This document shows, in pieces, positions 48,124 through 56,560 of a stretch of DNA of 64,000 nt. Source of the DNA: Dactylosporangium sp. AC04546 (GTDB lineage Bacteria > Actinomycetota > Actinomycetes > Mycobacteriales > Micromonosporaceae); assembly GCF_022095675.1 (NCBI RefSeq), contig NZ_JAHYSG010000022.1:60342-124341 (forward strand). Direction: 5' to 3'. The notes beneath the pieces were generated by a model. The model made no database searches and had not been told where the DNA came from. It was given only the letters and a program-made list of their open reading frames with translations. Every line of letters starts with the position of its first letter. Within the stretch, counting starts at the first letter, position 1. Both the position numbers and the translations under genes were made by a program.

Positions 48124-49965
48124 TCAGCGGGATCCGTCGACCGTCCCGCCGGTTTGCGCCAACAGGTTGCCGAGACCCGTCCGGGTGGTCACCACGGTGA
48201 GCAGATCGTCGGCACGCAGCACATACGTGGGTGGCGGGGCCCAGACCGTCTGGCGGCCCTCATCGGTCGTCACCGAGAGCACCCGCACCTCGCCGACGTC
48301 CTGGGCGACCCCGACCGGACGCCCGTCAAGCTCCGAGGCGGCGATCACCGGCGCCTCGGCGAGCAGCAGCACCCGCCGGTCCACCGGGATGGTGCCGATG
48401 ACCTCGCGCTCCAGCAGCGCGGCCGCGAACGCCGGCGCCGCCAGGTACGACACGCTGCGCGACGCGGTGATGCCGAAGGCCCGCTGCACCCGGTCGGCGA
48501 ACCCGCCGTCGAACAGCCGCAGGATCACCCGCAGGTCCGGGTTCAGCTCCCGGCCCTCGATCGCCGCCTCCAGGTTGGCCTGGTCGTCGGTGGAGACCAC
48601 GATCAGGGCGCGGCAGGTGTCGACCGACGCGGCGCGCAGCGTCTCGACGTTGCTCGCGTCGCCGACGATGAACGGCACGCCGCGCTCGCGGGCGGCCTGC
48701 GCGCCGCGCGCGTTTTCGTTGCGGTCGATGACCACGACCGGCACGCCGAGGTCGACGAACGAGTGCATGACCCGGGTGCCGACGTTGCCGAGCCCGACGA
48801 CCACGACGTGGCCGGAGAGCGGCTCGCGCAGCCGGCCGAGCGCGATCGCCAGCCGGGCCTTGACCACGGCGTCGACGACGGCCGCGGTGATCACCGGGAT
48901 CAGCGCGATGCTCACCAGGCTGAGCAGGGTGGTGACCAGCTTCTCCAGCCAGTGCGCCTGGAGGTCGGGGCTGGCACCCACCAGCTCCGACAGCAGGGTC
49001 ACGTAGGCGGCGTTCCACCAGCTGATGTGCCGGTGGTACGCGATGATCGCGGTGCCGGCCGCGAGCAGGCCGACCAGCAGCAGCGCGGTCACCCACAGCT
49101 TGCGACTGATCAGGCTGCGCACGGTGGCGAACGGCCGGTGCCGCTGCCGGCGCCACCAGCGGCGCAGCCGCCCGCGGCTGCGCTGGGGCAGCTCGCCGCG
49201 GTCGTCGCGGGACAGCACCGTGGTCGCCCGCTCGCCCGTCGCCACCGCGAGCACCAGGTCGGCCCGCTCCTGGTCGGCGGGCAGCAGGTCGGGTTCGCCG
49301 TCCCCGGCGGTACTGGCGAGGCCGCAGACGACGTCGTCGGCGCGCACCTCGGACCGCCGGGCCACGAAGAGCGTGCGCCCCGCGACCCGCACGTGCACCG
49401 GGGCGACCTCGCCCAGCGCCTCCGACACGAACGCGGGCGCCGCCATCTGCGCGTCCGAGAGCACCCGCACGTCGGCGAAGTTGCGCTTGACCCGCTGCCC
49501 GAGGCGCAGGTTGAACATCCGGACGACCAGCCGGAGGCCGGGGTGGAGCTCCTGGGCCTGCAGCGCCGCGTCGAGGTTGCCGATGTCGTCCTGCTTGACC
49601 AGGGCCAGCGCGTCGGCCGAGCCGAGGTCGGCCTTCTGGAATGCCTCGATACCGGGCTTGTCGGCCTCGACGACCCGGCCGCCGTTGTCGGCCAGCAGCT
49701 GCGCGATCTCCGGGCCGTGCCGGCGGCGGACGCTCGGCATGATCGCGGTGACCTGCACGCCGTACTGCTCGATCAGCTCCGCGATCAACCGGTGGGCCAG
49801 CGGGTCGTCGCCGCACACCACCACGCGCTTGGCCGGGGCGTGCACGACGTGGCGATGCTCCCGATCCTCATGGCCGGGCGCCTCGATCGACCACGGACGG
49901 GTGATCGCCTGGACCCGGGGCAGACCGCTGCGAAGCCGCCTCATCAGCCAAGACTCGGAGGTCAC
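48124..49965 (-). CDS. Channel-like protein with two RCK (TrkA-N/TrkA-C) units
   Basis: A 613-residue protein. RCK unit 1 (about 45-245) has a Rossmann start RVVVCGDDPLAHRLIAELIE. Two membrane spans (about 288-308 and 338-365) flank a pore-like loop. RCK unit 2 (about 388-600) starts GHVVVVGLGNVGTRVMHSFV. The loop (NAAYVTLLSELVGASPDL) holds no T-x-G-Y/F-G potassium filter. Thus the overall design is that of an RCK-gated K+ channel, but ion selectivity is uncertain and it might instead be a nucleotide-sensing membrane regulator. The ATG at 49965 gives a cytoplasmic N-terminus. A 92-bp gap separates it from the divergent secreted-protein gene. Confidence 0.87.
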   Translation of the reverse strand: MTSESWLMRRLRSGLPRVQAITRPWSIEAPGHEDREHRHVVHAPAKRVVVCGDDPLAHRLIAELIEQYGVQVTAIMPSVRRRHGPEIAQLLADNGGRVVEADKPGIEAFQKADLGSADALALVKQDDIGNLDAALQAQELHPGLRLVVRMFNLRLGQRVKRNFADVRVLSDAQMAAPAFVSEALGEVAPVHVRVAGRTLFVARRSEVRADDVVCGLASTAGDGEPDLLPADQERADLVLAVATGERATTVLSRDDRGELPQRSRGRLRRWWRRQRHRPFATVRSLISRKLWVTALLLVGLLAAGTAIIAYHRHISWWNAAYVTLLSELVGASPDLQAHWLEKLVTTLLSLVSIALIPVITAAVVDAVVKARLAIALGRLREPLSGHVVVVGLGNVGTRVMHSFVDLGVPVVVIDRNENARGAQAARERGVPFIVGDASNVETLRAASVDTCRALIVVSTDDQANLEAAIEGRELNPDLRVILRLFDGGFADRVQRAFGITASRSVSYLAAPAFAAALLEREVIGTIPVDRRVLLLAEAPVIAASELDGRPVGVAQDVGEVRVLSVTTDEGRQTVWAPPPTYVLRADDLLTVVTTRTGLGNLLAQTGGTVDGSR

Positions 49966-50057
49966 CGGGCGATCCTAGCGAAGATCACCAGTACCCGATG
50001 TCCCGCGACCTCGTTGAACCCGGCGATCGGAATTGTCGACCAGATGGGTATTCGAGG

Positions 50058-50969
50058 ATGAACACGTGGTTTCGCCGGGCGGTAGGCACCGCCGGTGTGG
50101 CCGGCGGCATGCTGCTGCTCGGCGCCGGTGCCGCACACGCGGCCGATGAAACGGCTCCCGGCCAGCTGGACGATCCACTCGTGCCCGGGGACCTGCAGCT
50201 CGACGCGCGCGGCTCCAACATCGACATGAGCGCTTCGACCACCACCGAGGCGGGTCAGCGCACCACGTCGATGACCACCAGCACGTCGTCGGCCCCGAGC
50301 CTGCTGGACAACCTGCCGCTGAGCGAGTGGCTGCCGACCAACGGCCTGGCCCTGCCCCGCACGACGTCCAGCCGCCTGCCGAGCCTGCCCGCCCTCCCGA
50401 CCGACGCCGTCGCGGTGAACAGCCTGAACGGCAAGAACCCGAACACCGGCAAGAAGGAGGACTCGCTCGCCGCGCTGCCGCTGGTCGGCTCGGTGGGCGG
50501 CAACCCGCTCGGTGCGCTGGGCCAGCTCGGCGCGCTCGGCCTGCCGGTCGGGACCGACTCGCTGGGCGGCACGTCGATCGCCGACACCCGCACCGCGTTC
50601 CCGAGCACGCCGTCGCCGGGCCGCAAGGGCAAGACGACCGAGGCACTGCCGCTCGTCGGCGACCTCCCGCTGGGCGGCAGCGACGTGCTCAAGAACGACT
50701 CGGTCACCGGCGTGCCGGTCATCGGCGGCATCGGCCCGACGCCCGGCGTGAGCACCACGGCCGTGGCCAACCGGCTCGTCCCGACGACGGGGGCCCTGCC
50801 CTACGCCGCGAGCCAGCTGCCGCTGGTCACCGAGAAGGCGTACGCACCGAAGCACGCGACGCAGTACTCGCCGCGCCACGCGCACGACGAGGAGGGCCTG
50901 CCGGTCGTCGGCGGGCTCCCGCTGCTGGGCGGCGGCAAGCTGCCGCTGATCGGCAACTTGCTCGGTTAG
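50058..50969 (+). CDS. Secreted Leu/Pro/Gly repeat protein, unknown function
   Basis: A 303-residue exported protein with a clear signal peptide (NTWFRRAVGTAGVAGGMLLL, cleavage near AHAA-DE, residue about 31). The mature part is low-complexity and lacks Cys. It repeats short hydrophobic blocks of the type LPLVG, LPLGG, VPVIGG and GLPLLGGGKLPLIG, at least seven times, separated by charged or Ser/Thr-rich links. No catalytic motif or anchoring signal is visible. The blocks could mediate surface assembly, as in other actinomycete cell-surface proteins, but there is no direct evidence. The ATG at 50058 has GAGG upstream. I do not recognise a family. Confidence 0.8.
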   Translation: MNTWFRRAVGTAGVAGGMLLLGAGAAHAADETAPGQLDDPLVPGDLQLDARGSNIDMSASTTTEAGQRTTSMTTSTSSAPSLLDNLPLSEWLPTNGLALPRTTSSRLPSLPALPTDAVAVNSLNGKNPNTGKKEDSLAALPLVGSVGGNPLGALGQLGALGLPVGTDSLGGTSIADTRTAFPSTPSPGRKGKTTEALPLVGDLPLGGSDVLKNDSVTGVPVIGGIGPTPGVSTTAVANRLVPTTGALPYAASQLPLVTEKAYAPKHATQYSPRHAHDEEGLPVVGGLPLLGGGKLPLIGNLLG

Positions 50970-50989
50970 TCGCCGGCGCCCCGGTCCGC

Positions 50990-51556
50990 TCAGCGGTGGT
51001 AGGTCATCTCCCCCGCGCGGATCGGGGCGTCGAGCCGGTTCTCGTAGGGCGCGAGCGGGCACGCCCAGGCGTCGTCGTAGGCGCAGCTCGGGTTGTACGC
51101 GTAGTTGAAGTCGAGCCGCACCCGCCCGTCGGGGAGCGCCACGACGCCCCGGCCGTGCGTGCCCTTGACGGTGTCGGTGAGGTACCGCCCGGCGCCGTAG
51201 GTCTCGCGGCCGCTCGTGCCGTCGCGGAACGGCAGGAACAGCCCGCCGCCGTAGGCCTGGAGCCAGAAGAGGGTCAGCCGGCCCCACGGCGTCGGCAGAT
51301 GGCCGACCCGGGTGTAGGTCAGGACGCCGTCCTCGCCGCCGGTCGCGATCTCCAGGGTGCCCTCGGCAGGCTCCATCGGTACCGTGGCCGCGAAATCCTC
51401 GTCATGCGGGAAATATCGCAGCGGGCCGGGCGCGGCGGACTGCGGATGGGTCGCGAACAGGTCGTCGCGAAGGGCCCGGAACCCCGCCATGTCCACGTCG
51501 GACAGGTACATGGCGGCGACCCGGGCCCGGTAGTCGGCGAGGGAGAGAGCGTCCAC
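50990..51556 (-). CDS. DUF1684 domain protein
   Basis: A 188-residue cytoplasmic protein that matches DUF1684: LADYRARVAAMYL at the N-terminus, GRLTLFWLQAYGGGLFLPFRDGTSG (near 93-117), YGAGRYL, and the C-terminal LDFNYAYNPSCAYDDAWACP with LAPYENRLDAPIRAGE. The conserved Cys, Tyr and Asp in this last segment suggest a functional site, but the family has no known role. The GTG at 51556 leaves an 11-bp gap to the upstream desaturase gene, so they are likely co-transcribed. Confidence 0.87.
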   Translation of the reverse strand: MDALSLADYRARVAAMYLSDVDMAGFRALRDDLFATHPQSAAPGPLRYFPHDEDFAATVPMEPAEGTLEIATGGEDGVLTYTRVGHLPTPWGRLTLFWLQAYGGGLFLPFRDGTSGRETYGAGRYLTDTVKGTHGRGVVALPDGRVRLDFNYAYNPSCAYDDAWACPLAPYENRLDAPIRAGEMTYHR

Positions 51557-51567
51557 GCGTTCCGAAC

Positions 51568-52569
51568 CTACCCGCGCAGCGGCGCTCCCGCGGCGTGCAG
51601 GTGACGAAGGGCCTGAGCGTAGGAGTCGACGAACGAGGCCGACTCGTAGCGGACGTCGATCTCCCGGCAGTACTCCTCGACGATCGGCTGGGCCTTGCGC
51701 AGGTTCGGCGTCGGCATGTTCGGGAACAGGTGGTGCTCGATCTGGTAGTTGAGGCCGCCGAGCAGCACGTCGACCCAGACCCCGCCGCGCACGTTGCGCG
51801 AGGTCAGCACCTGCTTGCGGAGGAAGTCCAGCTCGTCCTCGGCGGTCAGCACCGGCATGCCCTTGTGGTTCGGCGCGAACGTGCAGCCGAGGTACAGGCC
51901 GAACAGCCCCTGGTGGACCAGGATGAACGCGATCGCCATGCCGGGCGGCAGCAGGATGAACGCCGCGGCCAGGTAGGCGACGAAGTGCCCGTACAGCAGG
52001 ATCCCCTCGAGCCAGCGACGCTTGACGCCCGGGAGCGCGCGGGCGCTCGACACGTGGAGGTTGAAGCCCTCCAGCAGCAGGAGCGGGAAGAACAGCTGCG
52101 CCTGGTGCCCGCCGATCAGCCGGGCCACACCCTTGGCGTTCTCGGCCTGCCGGGTCGACCACACGAGGATGTCCGGCGCGACGTCGGGGTCGTGGTCCTC
52201 GTGGTTCGGGTTGGCGTGGTGGCGGGTGTGCTTGTTCATCCACCAGCCGTAGCTCATGCCGATGCCGAGGTTGCCGACGAACATGCCCAGCCCCTCGGAC
52301 CAGCGGCGCCCACTGAACACCTGCTTGTGGGCGAGGTCGTGAGCGACCAGGGCGACCTGCGCGTACGCGACCGCGAGGCCGACGGCGACCGCCAGGATCC
52401 ACCAGGACGCGCCGACCGTCGCGAAGGCCGCCCAGCCGCCCACGTAGAGGGCAGTGACCAGGGCGAATCTGATCACGTAGTACCCCGGGCGCCGATCGAG
52501 CAGGCCGGCGGCTTTGATTCGCTGGGACAACGTCGTGAAGTCGCTCGTTCGCTCGACCGTGATTGTCAT
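51568..52569 (-). CDS. Fatty acid desaturase (front-end type)
   Basis: A 333-residue membrane di-iron enzyme. The three histidine boxes are visible: HDLAHKQ (near 77), HTRHH (near 114) and Q-I-E-H-H (near 275); the Gln in the last box is typical of front-end (delta-5/6-type) and related acyl desaturases. Four membrane spans are expected. It introduces a double bond into membrane acyl chains or acyl-CoA; position specificity is unknown. ATG 52569 follows a poor ribosome site. DUF1684 lies directly downstream on the same strand. Confidence 0.92.
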   Translation of the reverse strand: MTITVERTSDFTTLSQRIKAAGLLDRRPGYYVIRFALVTALYVGGWAAFATVGASWWILAVAVGLAVAYAQVALVAHDLAHKQVFSGRRWSEGLGMFVGNLGIGMSYGWWMNKHTRHHANPNHEDHDPDVAPDILVWSTRQAENAKGVARLIGGHQAQLFFPLLLLEGFNLHVSSARALPGVKRRWLEGILLYGHFVAYLAAAFILLPPGMAIAFILVHQGLFGLYLGCTFAPNHKGMPVLTAEDELDFLRKQVLTSRNVRGGVWVDVLLGGLNYQIEHHLFPNMPTPNLRKAQPIVEEYCREIDVRYESASFVDSYAQALRHLHAAGAPLRG

Positions 52570-52759
52570 GCCGATCAGTGTCCCGGGCGCCCGCGGCGAG
52601 ATCGAACCGGGCAGCCCCGCTTTTTCGTGGTGGGGCTGGCCCTACCATCCCCACCGTGTAGGGGTCTGGGTGAACCGCCTCGCCCTCCTCGGTGCAGTAT
52701 CCGGGCATCGTCGGGCGTCTGCGGTGCGCACCAAAGAGGGGCAGCCTAGGCTTTGACGG

Positions 52760-53710
52760 GTGCCAGTGCTCATCGGCTCCTACGCAGACCATTACTCGAC
52801 CTTCGACGACGACGGCAAGCCGCTGGGCGCGCCCGTCCAGGCCAACGCTCCGAGCTACGTCGTCGTCGGCCCCTCCGGCGTCCGGTACGCGGTGGGCGAG
52901 CTCGACGAGGGCAGCGTCTCGGCGTTCACGCCCGACGGCGAGCTGCTCAACACCCTGCCGACCGGCGGCGCCAGCCCGTGTCACCTGGCCCTGGCCGGCG
53001 ACTTCCTGCTGGCCGCGAACTACGGCGGCGGCAGCGTCGCGGTGTTCGCCCTGCGCCCGGACGGCTCGCTCGACCGGCGCACCGACCTGGCCCAGCACGT
53101 GGGCGGCAGCGTGCACCCGGCGCGCCAGGAGGCCGCCCACGCGCACCACGTGACGGTTCGCGACCACATGGTGCACGTCGTGGACCTCGGGATGGACTCG
53201 CTGGTCCATTACCGCCTCGACCCCGCAGGCACGCTGGAGCACGTCCGCACGACGACGGCCCAGCCGCTCGGCTCGGGCCCGCGCCACCTGGTCTTCCACC
53301 CGTCGGGCCGGGTGTTCGTGGCGAACGAGCTCACGTCGACGGTGGCGACCTACACCTCGGGATTCGAGCTGCTCGACGTGCGGCCATCGGTGCTGGTCGA
53401 GCCGATGGGCGACAACCTGCCGAGCGAGCTGGCACTGTCCCGGGACGGCCGGCACCTGTACGTGGCGAACCGCGGCAACGACACGATCACGACCTTCGCG
53501 GTGGAGGAGTCGGGCCTGCTCCCGGTCGACGAGGTGTCGACGGGCGGCACGTGGCCACGCCACTTCGCGGTGCTCCACGGCATGCTGTGCGTGGCCAACC
53601 AGCACTCGGACACGGTGACGACGCTGGACCTGGACCCGGACTCGGGGGTGCCGCACCCGGCCCGCCCGTTCATCGAGCACCCCTCCCCCAGCGTCGTCGT
53701 TCCCCTGTGA
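52760..53710 (+). CDS. Lactonase-family beta-propeller protein (6-phosphogluconolactonase-like)
   Basis: A 316-residue protein of the COG2706 lactonase family (Pfam Lactonase, PF10282). The blades include GGASPCHLALAGDFLLAANYGGGSVAVFAL (near 74-103), PARQEAAHAHHVTVRD, GSGPRHLVFHPSGRVFVANE (near 172-191), and VSTGGTWPRHFAVLHGML. The conserved His, Arg and Asn residues of the propeller face fit the family. Members hydrolyse 6-phosphogluconolactone or act in other sugar-lactone steps; no pentose-phosphate genes are adjacent. The GTG at 52760 sits seven bases after a TAGGCT -10-like box, so the mRNA is probably leaderless. Confidence 0.9.
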   Translation: MPVLIGSYADHYSTFDDDGKPLGAPVQANAPSYVVVGPSGVRYAVGELDEGSVSAFTPDGELLNTLPTGGASPCHLALAGDFLLAANYGGGSVAVFALRPDGSLDRRTDLAQHVGGSVHPARQEAAHAHHVTVRDHMVHVVDLGMDSLVHYRLDPAGTLEHVRTTTAQPLGSGPRHLVFHPSGRVFVANELTSTVATYTSGFELLDVRPSVLVEPMGDNLPSELALSRDGRHLYVANRGNDTITTFAVEESGLLPVDEVSTGGTWPRHFAVLHGMLCVANQHSDTVTTLDLDPDSGVPHPARPFIEHPSPSVVVPL

Positions 53711-53714
53711 CAGT

Positions 53715-53754
53715 CCCATGATCCAGGGACATCCCTGGTTCCCTGGATCATGGG
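53715..53754. terminator. Perfect 15-bp palindrome downstream of the lactonase gene (CATGATC family)
   Basis: CCCATGATCCAGGGA (53715-53729) pairs exactly with TCCCTGGATCATGGG (53740-53754); the 10-bp loop contains another copy of the inner CCAGGG/CCCTGG pair. It begins five bp after the lactonase stop codon and will act as a strong terminator. The core is shared with the palindrome at 23505-23562. Confidence 0.85.
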
Positions 53755-53793
53755 CCTCCCGGGGGAGGTGGTGGGGGAGGTGGGGCCGAATGG

Positions 53794-54108
53794 TTGTCGA
53801 ACGAGCGTTCAGTGCCGCAGCATAAGTACATGGGTGAGCTGGTGGCGCTGCCCAAGTCGGGCGACGTGTTCGAAGACGTGCGCGGGCACGACCGGACCAT
53901 GCGGGTGACCTGTCATCCGCGGCAAGGGACCGTGGTCGTGTCGCTGTGGGTGGACAAGATCTGCCGGGCCTCGTTTCAGCTGCTCGAGGCCGACCTTCCG
54001 AGGTTGCGCTCCGCGCTCGACGGGATGGCCGTCGCGGAGATCGAAGCGGAGGCCATAACCGAATCCATACCGCTGCCGCCGCCGCTGCCCGAGCAGGAAG
54101 CGAGCTAG
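53794..54108 (+). CDS. Small conserved-looking hypothetical protein
   Basis: A 104-residue protein with no recognised domain. The central part has alternating hydrophobic residues (GTVVVSLWVDKICRASFQLLE) suggesting a small beta-rich fold, followed by a helix (LPRLRSALDGMA) and a Pro-rich acidic tail (PLPPPLPEQE). The start is uncertain: TTG 53794, GTG 53812 and ATG 53830 are in frame; no ribosome site is decisive, and the ATG at 53790 is out of frame. It is probably cytoplasmic. The stop is four bp from the end of the convergent coiled-coil gene. Confidence 0.6.
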   Translation: MSNERSVPQHKYMGELVALPKSGDVFEDVRGHDRTMRVTCHPRQGTVVVSLWVDKICRASFQLLEADLPRLRSALDGMAVAEIEAEAITESIPLPPPLPEQEAS

Positions 54109-54112
54109 GCCC

Positions 54113-55033
54113 CTAGGCCTCCGTCAGGGCCGGGTTCTCCGAGCGGGCGTTGGCCGGCTTTTCACGCTGGCGCGGCACGCGCGCCGCGCGCGGGCGCTGG
54201 CTCAGCGTGGCGGCCGTGATGCCGGCCTCCCGAACCGCGTCCAGCGTGTCGCGCAGCTCGGCCGCCTCCTCCGCCACCTCGGCGGCCTCCTCGGCCAGCG
54301 CCTGCGCCGCCACCAGGGCGACGTCGGCCAGTTTCACCGCGTTGCGCTCGGCCGACGCGGCGGCCTCGTAGAGGCGGCGGGCCCGGCTCTCGGCCGAGCG
54401 GCGCAGCTCGACCTCGCGGGCCTGGAGCTCCACCAGCGGGTCGGCGCCACTCACGCCCTTGAACACCTGCTCCAGCGAGTCGACGGTGATGTCGCCACGC
54501 TTGAACGCGTCGAGGGCCGCGCGCGACAGCTCGCGCTTGCCGTCCTCGTCGACCTCGGACGCGGCTTCCACGGAGGCGGCGTGCGTGTTCGCGGCGTTGA
54601 GCGCGTCCTGATACGCCTTCTGGGCCACGTCGAACGCCGCCCAGGCCACCTCGCGGGCCTGCTGGGCCGCGTCCCGGCGGGCCTGCGCCTCGACGACCGT
54701 GAGCTGCGCGCGCTTGGCGGCCGCAGCGGTCGCGGCGGCCTGGCGGATCAGCTCACCGGCCTCGGTGCGCAGCCGGGCGCGCTCGGCCGGGCTCAGGCTC
54801 GCCTGGGCCTCCTCGGCCTGCGCGCGGCGGTCGGCCCGGTCCAGCCGGTGCAGGTTCCACCGGGAGAGCACGCCCGCGAGCACGATGAACAGCAGGATGA
54901 ACAGCATCAAACCGACCCACAGCACCACCGCGCCCTTGACCGGGTCGAGCCCGAGGATGCCCCGGCCTCCGTCGAGGGTCCACGGGAGATCCACTGACGA
55001 GGAACCCAGGGTGACGGGTGCAGAGAGAGCCAC
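54113..55033 (-). CDS. Membrane-anchored coiled-coil protein, unknown function
   Basis: A 306-residue protein with an N-terminal outer segment (about 1-30), one membrane span (about 35-57, AVVLWVGLMLFILLFIVLAGV) and a long Ala/Glu/Arg-rich helical cytoplasmic part (about 65-285), consistent with coiled coil. The tail is basic and Pro-rich (RPRAARVPRQREKP). The pattern resembles scaffold or cell-division-associated proteins, but nothing specific can be named. The GTG at 55033 has GGAGG nine bases upstream; the longer frame to 55147 has no support. Confidence 0.75.
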   Translation of the reverse strand: MALSAPVTLGSSSVDLPWTLDGGRGILGLDPVKGAVVLWVGLMLFILLFIVLAGVLSRWNLHRLDRADRRAQAEEAQASLSPAERARLRTEAGELIRQAAATAAAAKRAQLTVVEAQARRDAAQQAREVAWAAFDVAQKAYQDALNAANTHAASVEAASEVDEDGKRELSRAALDAFKRGDITVDSLEQVFKGVSGADPLVELQAREVELRRSAESRARRLYEAAASAERNAVKLADVALVAAQALAEEAAEVAEEAAELRDTLDAVREAGITAATLSQRPRAARVPRQREKPANARSENPALTEA

Positions 55034-55283
55034 GGCGCGACACCTCCGGCTGTGCTGTGGAGCTACAGCGTAGTGTCCGACGGCCATCCCGGGCATCCCA
55101 TAGAAGAGTGACAATTCGAGGAAATCTCGGACACGCACCGCGATCAACAGGCGAAAAACCGCAGGTCAGCGGGGTGCGCTGGAAACGTTGCCGCACCTCG
55201 CTGTCGGACAGTTGTCACCACATCGTGATCAGCACCGCGAAATTCGGCTGTACCGCCGCCAAGTGATCGCTAAGGTGCGCGCC
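55034..55283. other. Divergent promoter region upstream of the EamA leader
   Basis: About 250 bp between the leftward coiled-coil gene and the rightward leader peptide. It holds promoter-like sequence for the right side (a TAAGGT -10-like box at 55270-55275) and an 8-bp inverted pair TGTCCGAC/GTCGGACA spaced by about 120 bp. ORFs here are not credible. Confidence 0.5.
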
Positions 55284-55322
55284 ATGTGCCTTCGTGTCGT
55301 GCTGTCGCCGCCCATCCGCTAG
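55284..55322 (+). CDS. Leader peptide upstream of the EamA transporter gene
   Basis: A 12-codon ORF, MCLRVVLSPPIR. The ATG has AAGG about nine bases upstream and a TAAGGT -10-like box at nearly the leaderless distance. It ends at TAG, immediately followed by a folded leader (55322-55388). Composition (Cys, Arg, Leu, then a Ser-Pro-Pro stall-like run) and placement suggest ribosome-mediated control of the transporter. Expression of the peptide is not proven. Confidence 0.5.
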   Translation: MCLRVVLSPPIR

Positions 55323-55388
55323 CGGGCAGGCGACGCCCTCGGACCTGAGACCCCGACGGACCCCCGTCGGGGCGGTGACGGCTGCCCG
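55322..55388 (+). promoter_or_regulatory. Structured leader (possible attenuator) of the EamA gene
   Basis: An outer stem GCGGGCAG (55322-55329) with CTGCCCGC (55381-55388) encloses a strong inner hairpin CCCCGACGG-ACCC-CCGTCGGGG (55351-55372). It lies between the leader peptide stop and the transporter start at 55436. A ribosome stalled on the peptide would cover the 5' arm of the outer stem. The function as attenuator is inferred. Confidence 0.5.
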
Positions 55389-55435
55389 CGTTCCTCGCGT
55401 CCTTCGACACGACCGATCTCGGGAGATCCGTTCAC

Positions 55436-56560
55436 ATGGCACAGTCTCGTGCCCTGCCGGTCCGGTGGGGCCTCTTCTGCATCGCCTTCGCGGCGGCTTC
55501 ATGGGGCGTCGGCGGGTTCGTCGCCGCCGTCCTCTATCGGCACAGCGGGCTCGGCCCGATCGCCGTGACCTGCTGGCGCTACCTCGGCGGCCTCGCCCTG
55601 CTGGCCGCCCTGCGCCCGCTGCTCAACAAGGGAAGGTTCGCCACGCGACCCCGATGGCTGATCGTCAACGGGCTCGGCATGGCGCTGTACCAGACCGCCT
55701 ACTACGTGGCCATCGACCTCGCCGGCGTCGCGATCGTCACCGTGGTGACCCTCGGCTCGGGCCCGGTCCTGATCGCGATCGGCGCCCGGCTCTTCCTCGG
55801 CGAGCGGTTCAGCCTGGTCACGCTGTCGGTCTCGCTCGCCGGCCTGGTGCTCCTGGTCACCCAGGGCGGCACCACCGGCCGGCATCCGCTGCTCGGCATC
55901 GCCGTCGCCCTGGTGTCGGCGGCCGGGTACGCGGCGGTGACGCTGCTCAACCGGGCGACCGACGACGACCCGTTCGACTCGGCGCTCGGCGGCTTCGTCG
56001 TCGGCGCGGTGGTGCTCCTGCCGCTGGCCGGCGTCGAGGGCCTGCTGCCCGACCGGGAGGGGCTGGCCGGCACGATCGGCCTGCTGGTGTTCCTGGGCGC
56101 CGTGCCGACCGCCCTGGCGTACGCGATGTTCTTCAGCGGCCTGACCGTCGTGAGGGCGACCACCGCGTCGGTGGTCGCCCTCGTCGAGCCGCTCGCCGCG
56201 GTCGCCCTCGGCGTGCTGGTGCTGCATGAGCCGCTGACCCCGTGGTCAGCGCTCGGTGCCCTCCTGCTCCTCTCCGCCGTGGTCGCGCTGACCAGGGCGG
56301 AGAAGGATCACGGTGACGACCGGCGGAGGCGGACGACCGCCGTCACCGCGAACGCCGCCGCGGCAGCCGCGACCACGAGCCCCCACACCCACAAGTGGGA
56401 GGGTGAGGGCCGCGGTGGCGAAGCCGCGACGGCCGCCGGAGACGGCGGCGTCTGTGCGGTCCGCGCCTCCACCACCGACTCCGCCCGGGCCGTGCCGGGC
56501 GACGGGGCGGTCACCACGACCGTCCACGTGCCCGGCGTGAGCACCGGACCGGAGGAGTAG
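55436..56560 (+). CDS. EamA/DMT-family transporter with unusual C-terminal tail
   Basis: A 374-residue protein. Residues 1-290 are a normal ten-span EamA transporter with two EamA repeats: repeat 1 starts GLFCIAFAAASWGVGGFVAA, with CWRYLGGLALLAALRPLL and LGSGPVLIAIGARLFLGE; repeat 2 ends ATTASVVALVEPLAAVALGVLVL followed by HEPLTPWSALGALLLLSAV. Members export amino acids, metabolites or drugs; the substrate is unknown. The remaining ~80 residues are low-complexity and overlap the convergent gene at 56308-56808 by 253 bp, so the original stop codon has probably been lost. ATG 55436 has GGGAGA upstream; a leader peptide and folded leader precede it. Confidence 0.88.
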   Translation: MAQSRALPVRWGLFCIAFAAASWGVGGFVAAVLYRHSGLGPIAVTCWRYLGGLALLAALRPLLNKGRFATRPRWLIVNGLGMALYQTAYYVAIDLAGVAIVTVVTLGSGPVLIAIGARLFLGERFSLVTLSVSLAGLVLLVTQGGTTGRHPLLGIAVALVSAAGYAAVTLLNRATDDDPFDSALGGFVVGAVVLLPLAGVEGLLPDREGLAGTIGLLVFLGAVPTALAYAMFFSGLTVVRATTASVVALVEPLAAVALGVLVLHEPLTPWSALGALLLLSAVVALTRAEKDHGDDRRRRTTAVTANAAAAAATTSPHTHKWEGEGRGGEAATAAGDGGVCAVRASTTDSARAVPGDGAVTTTVHVPGVSTGPEE

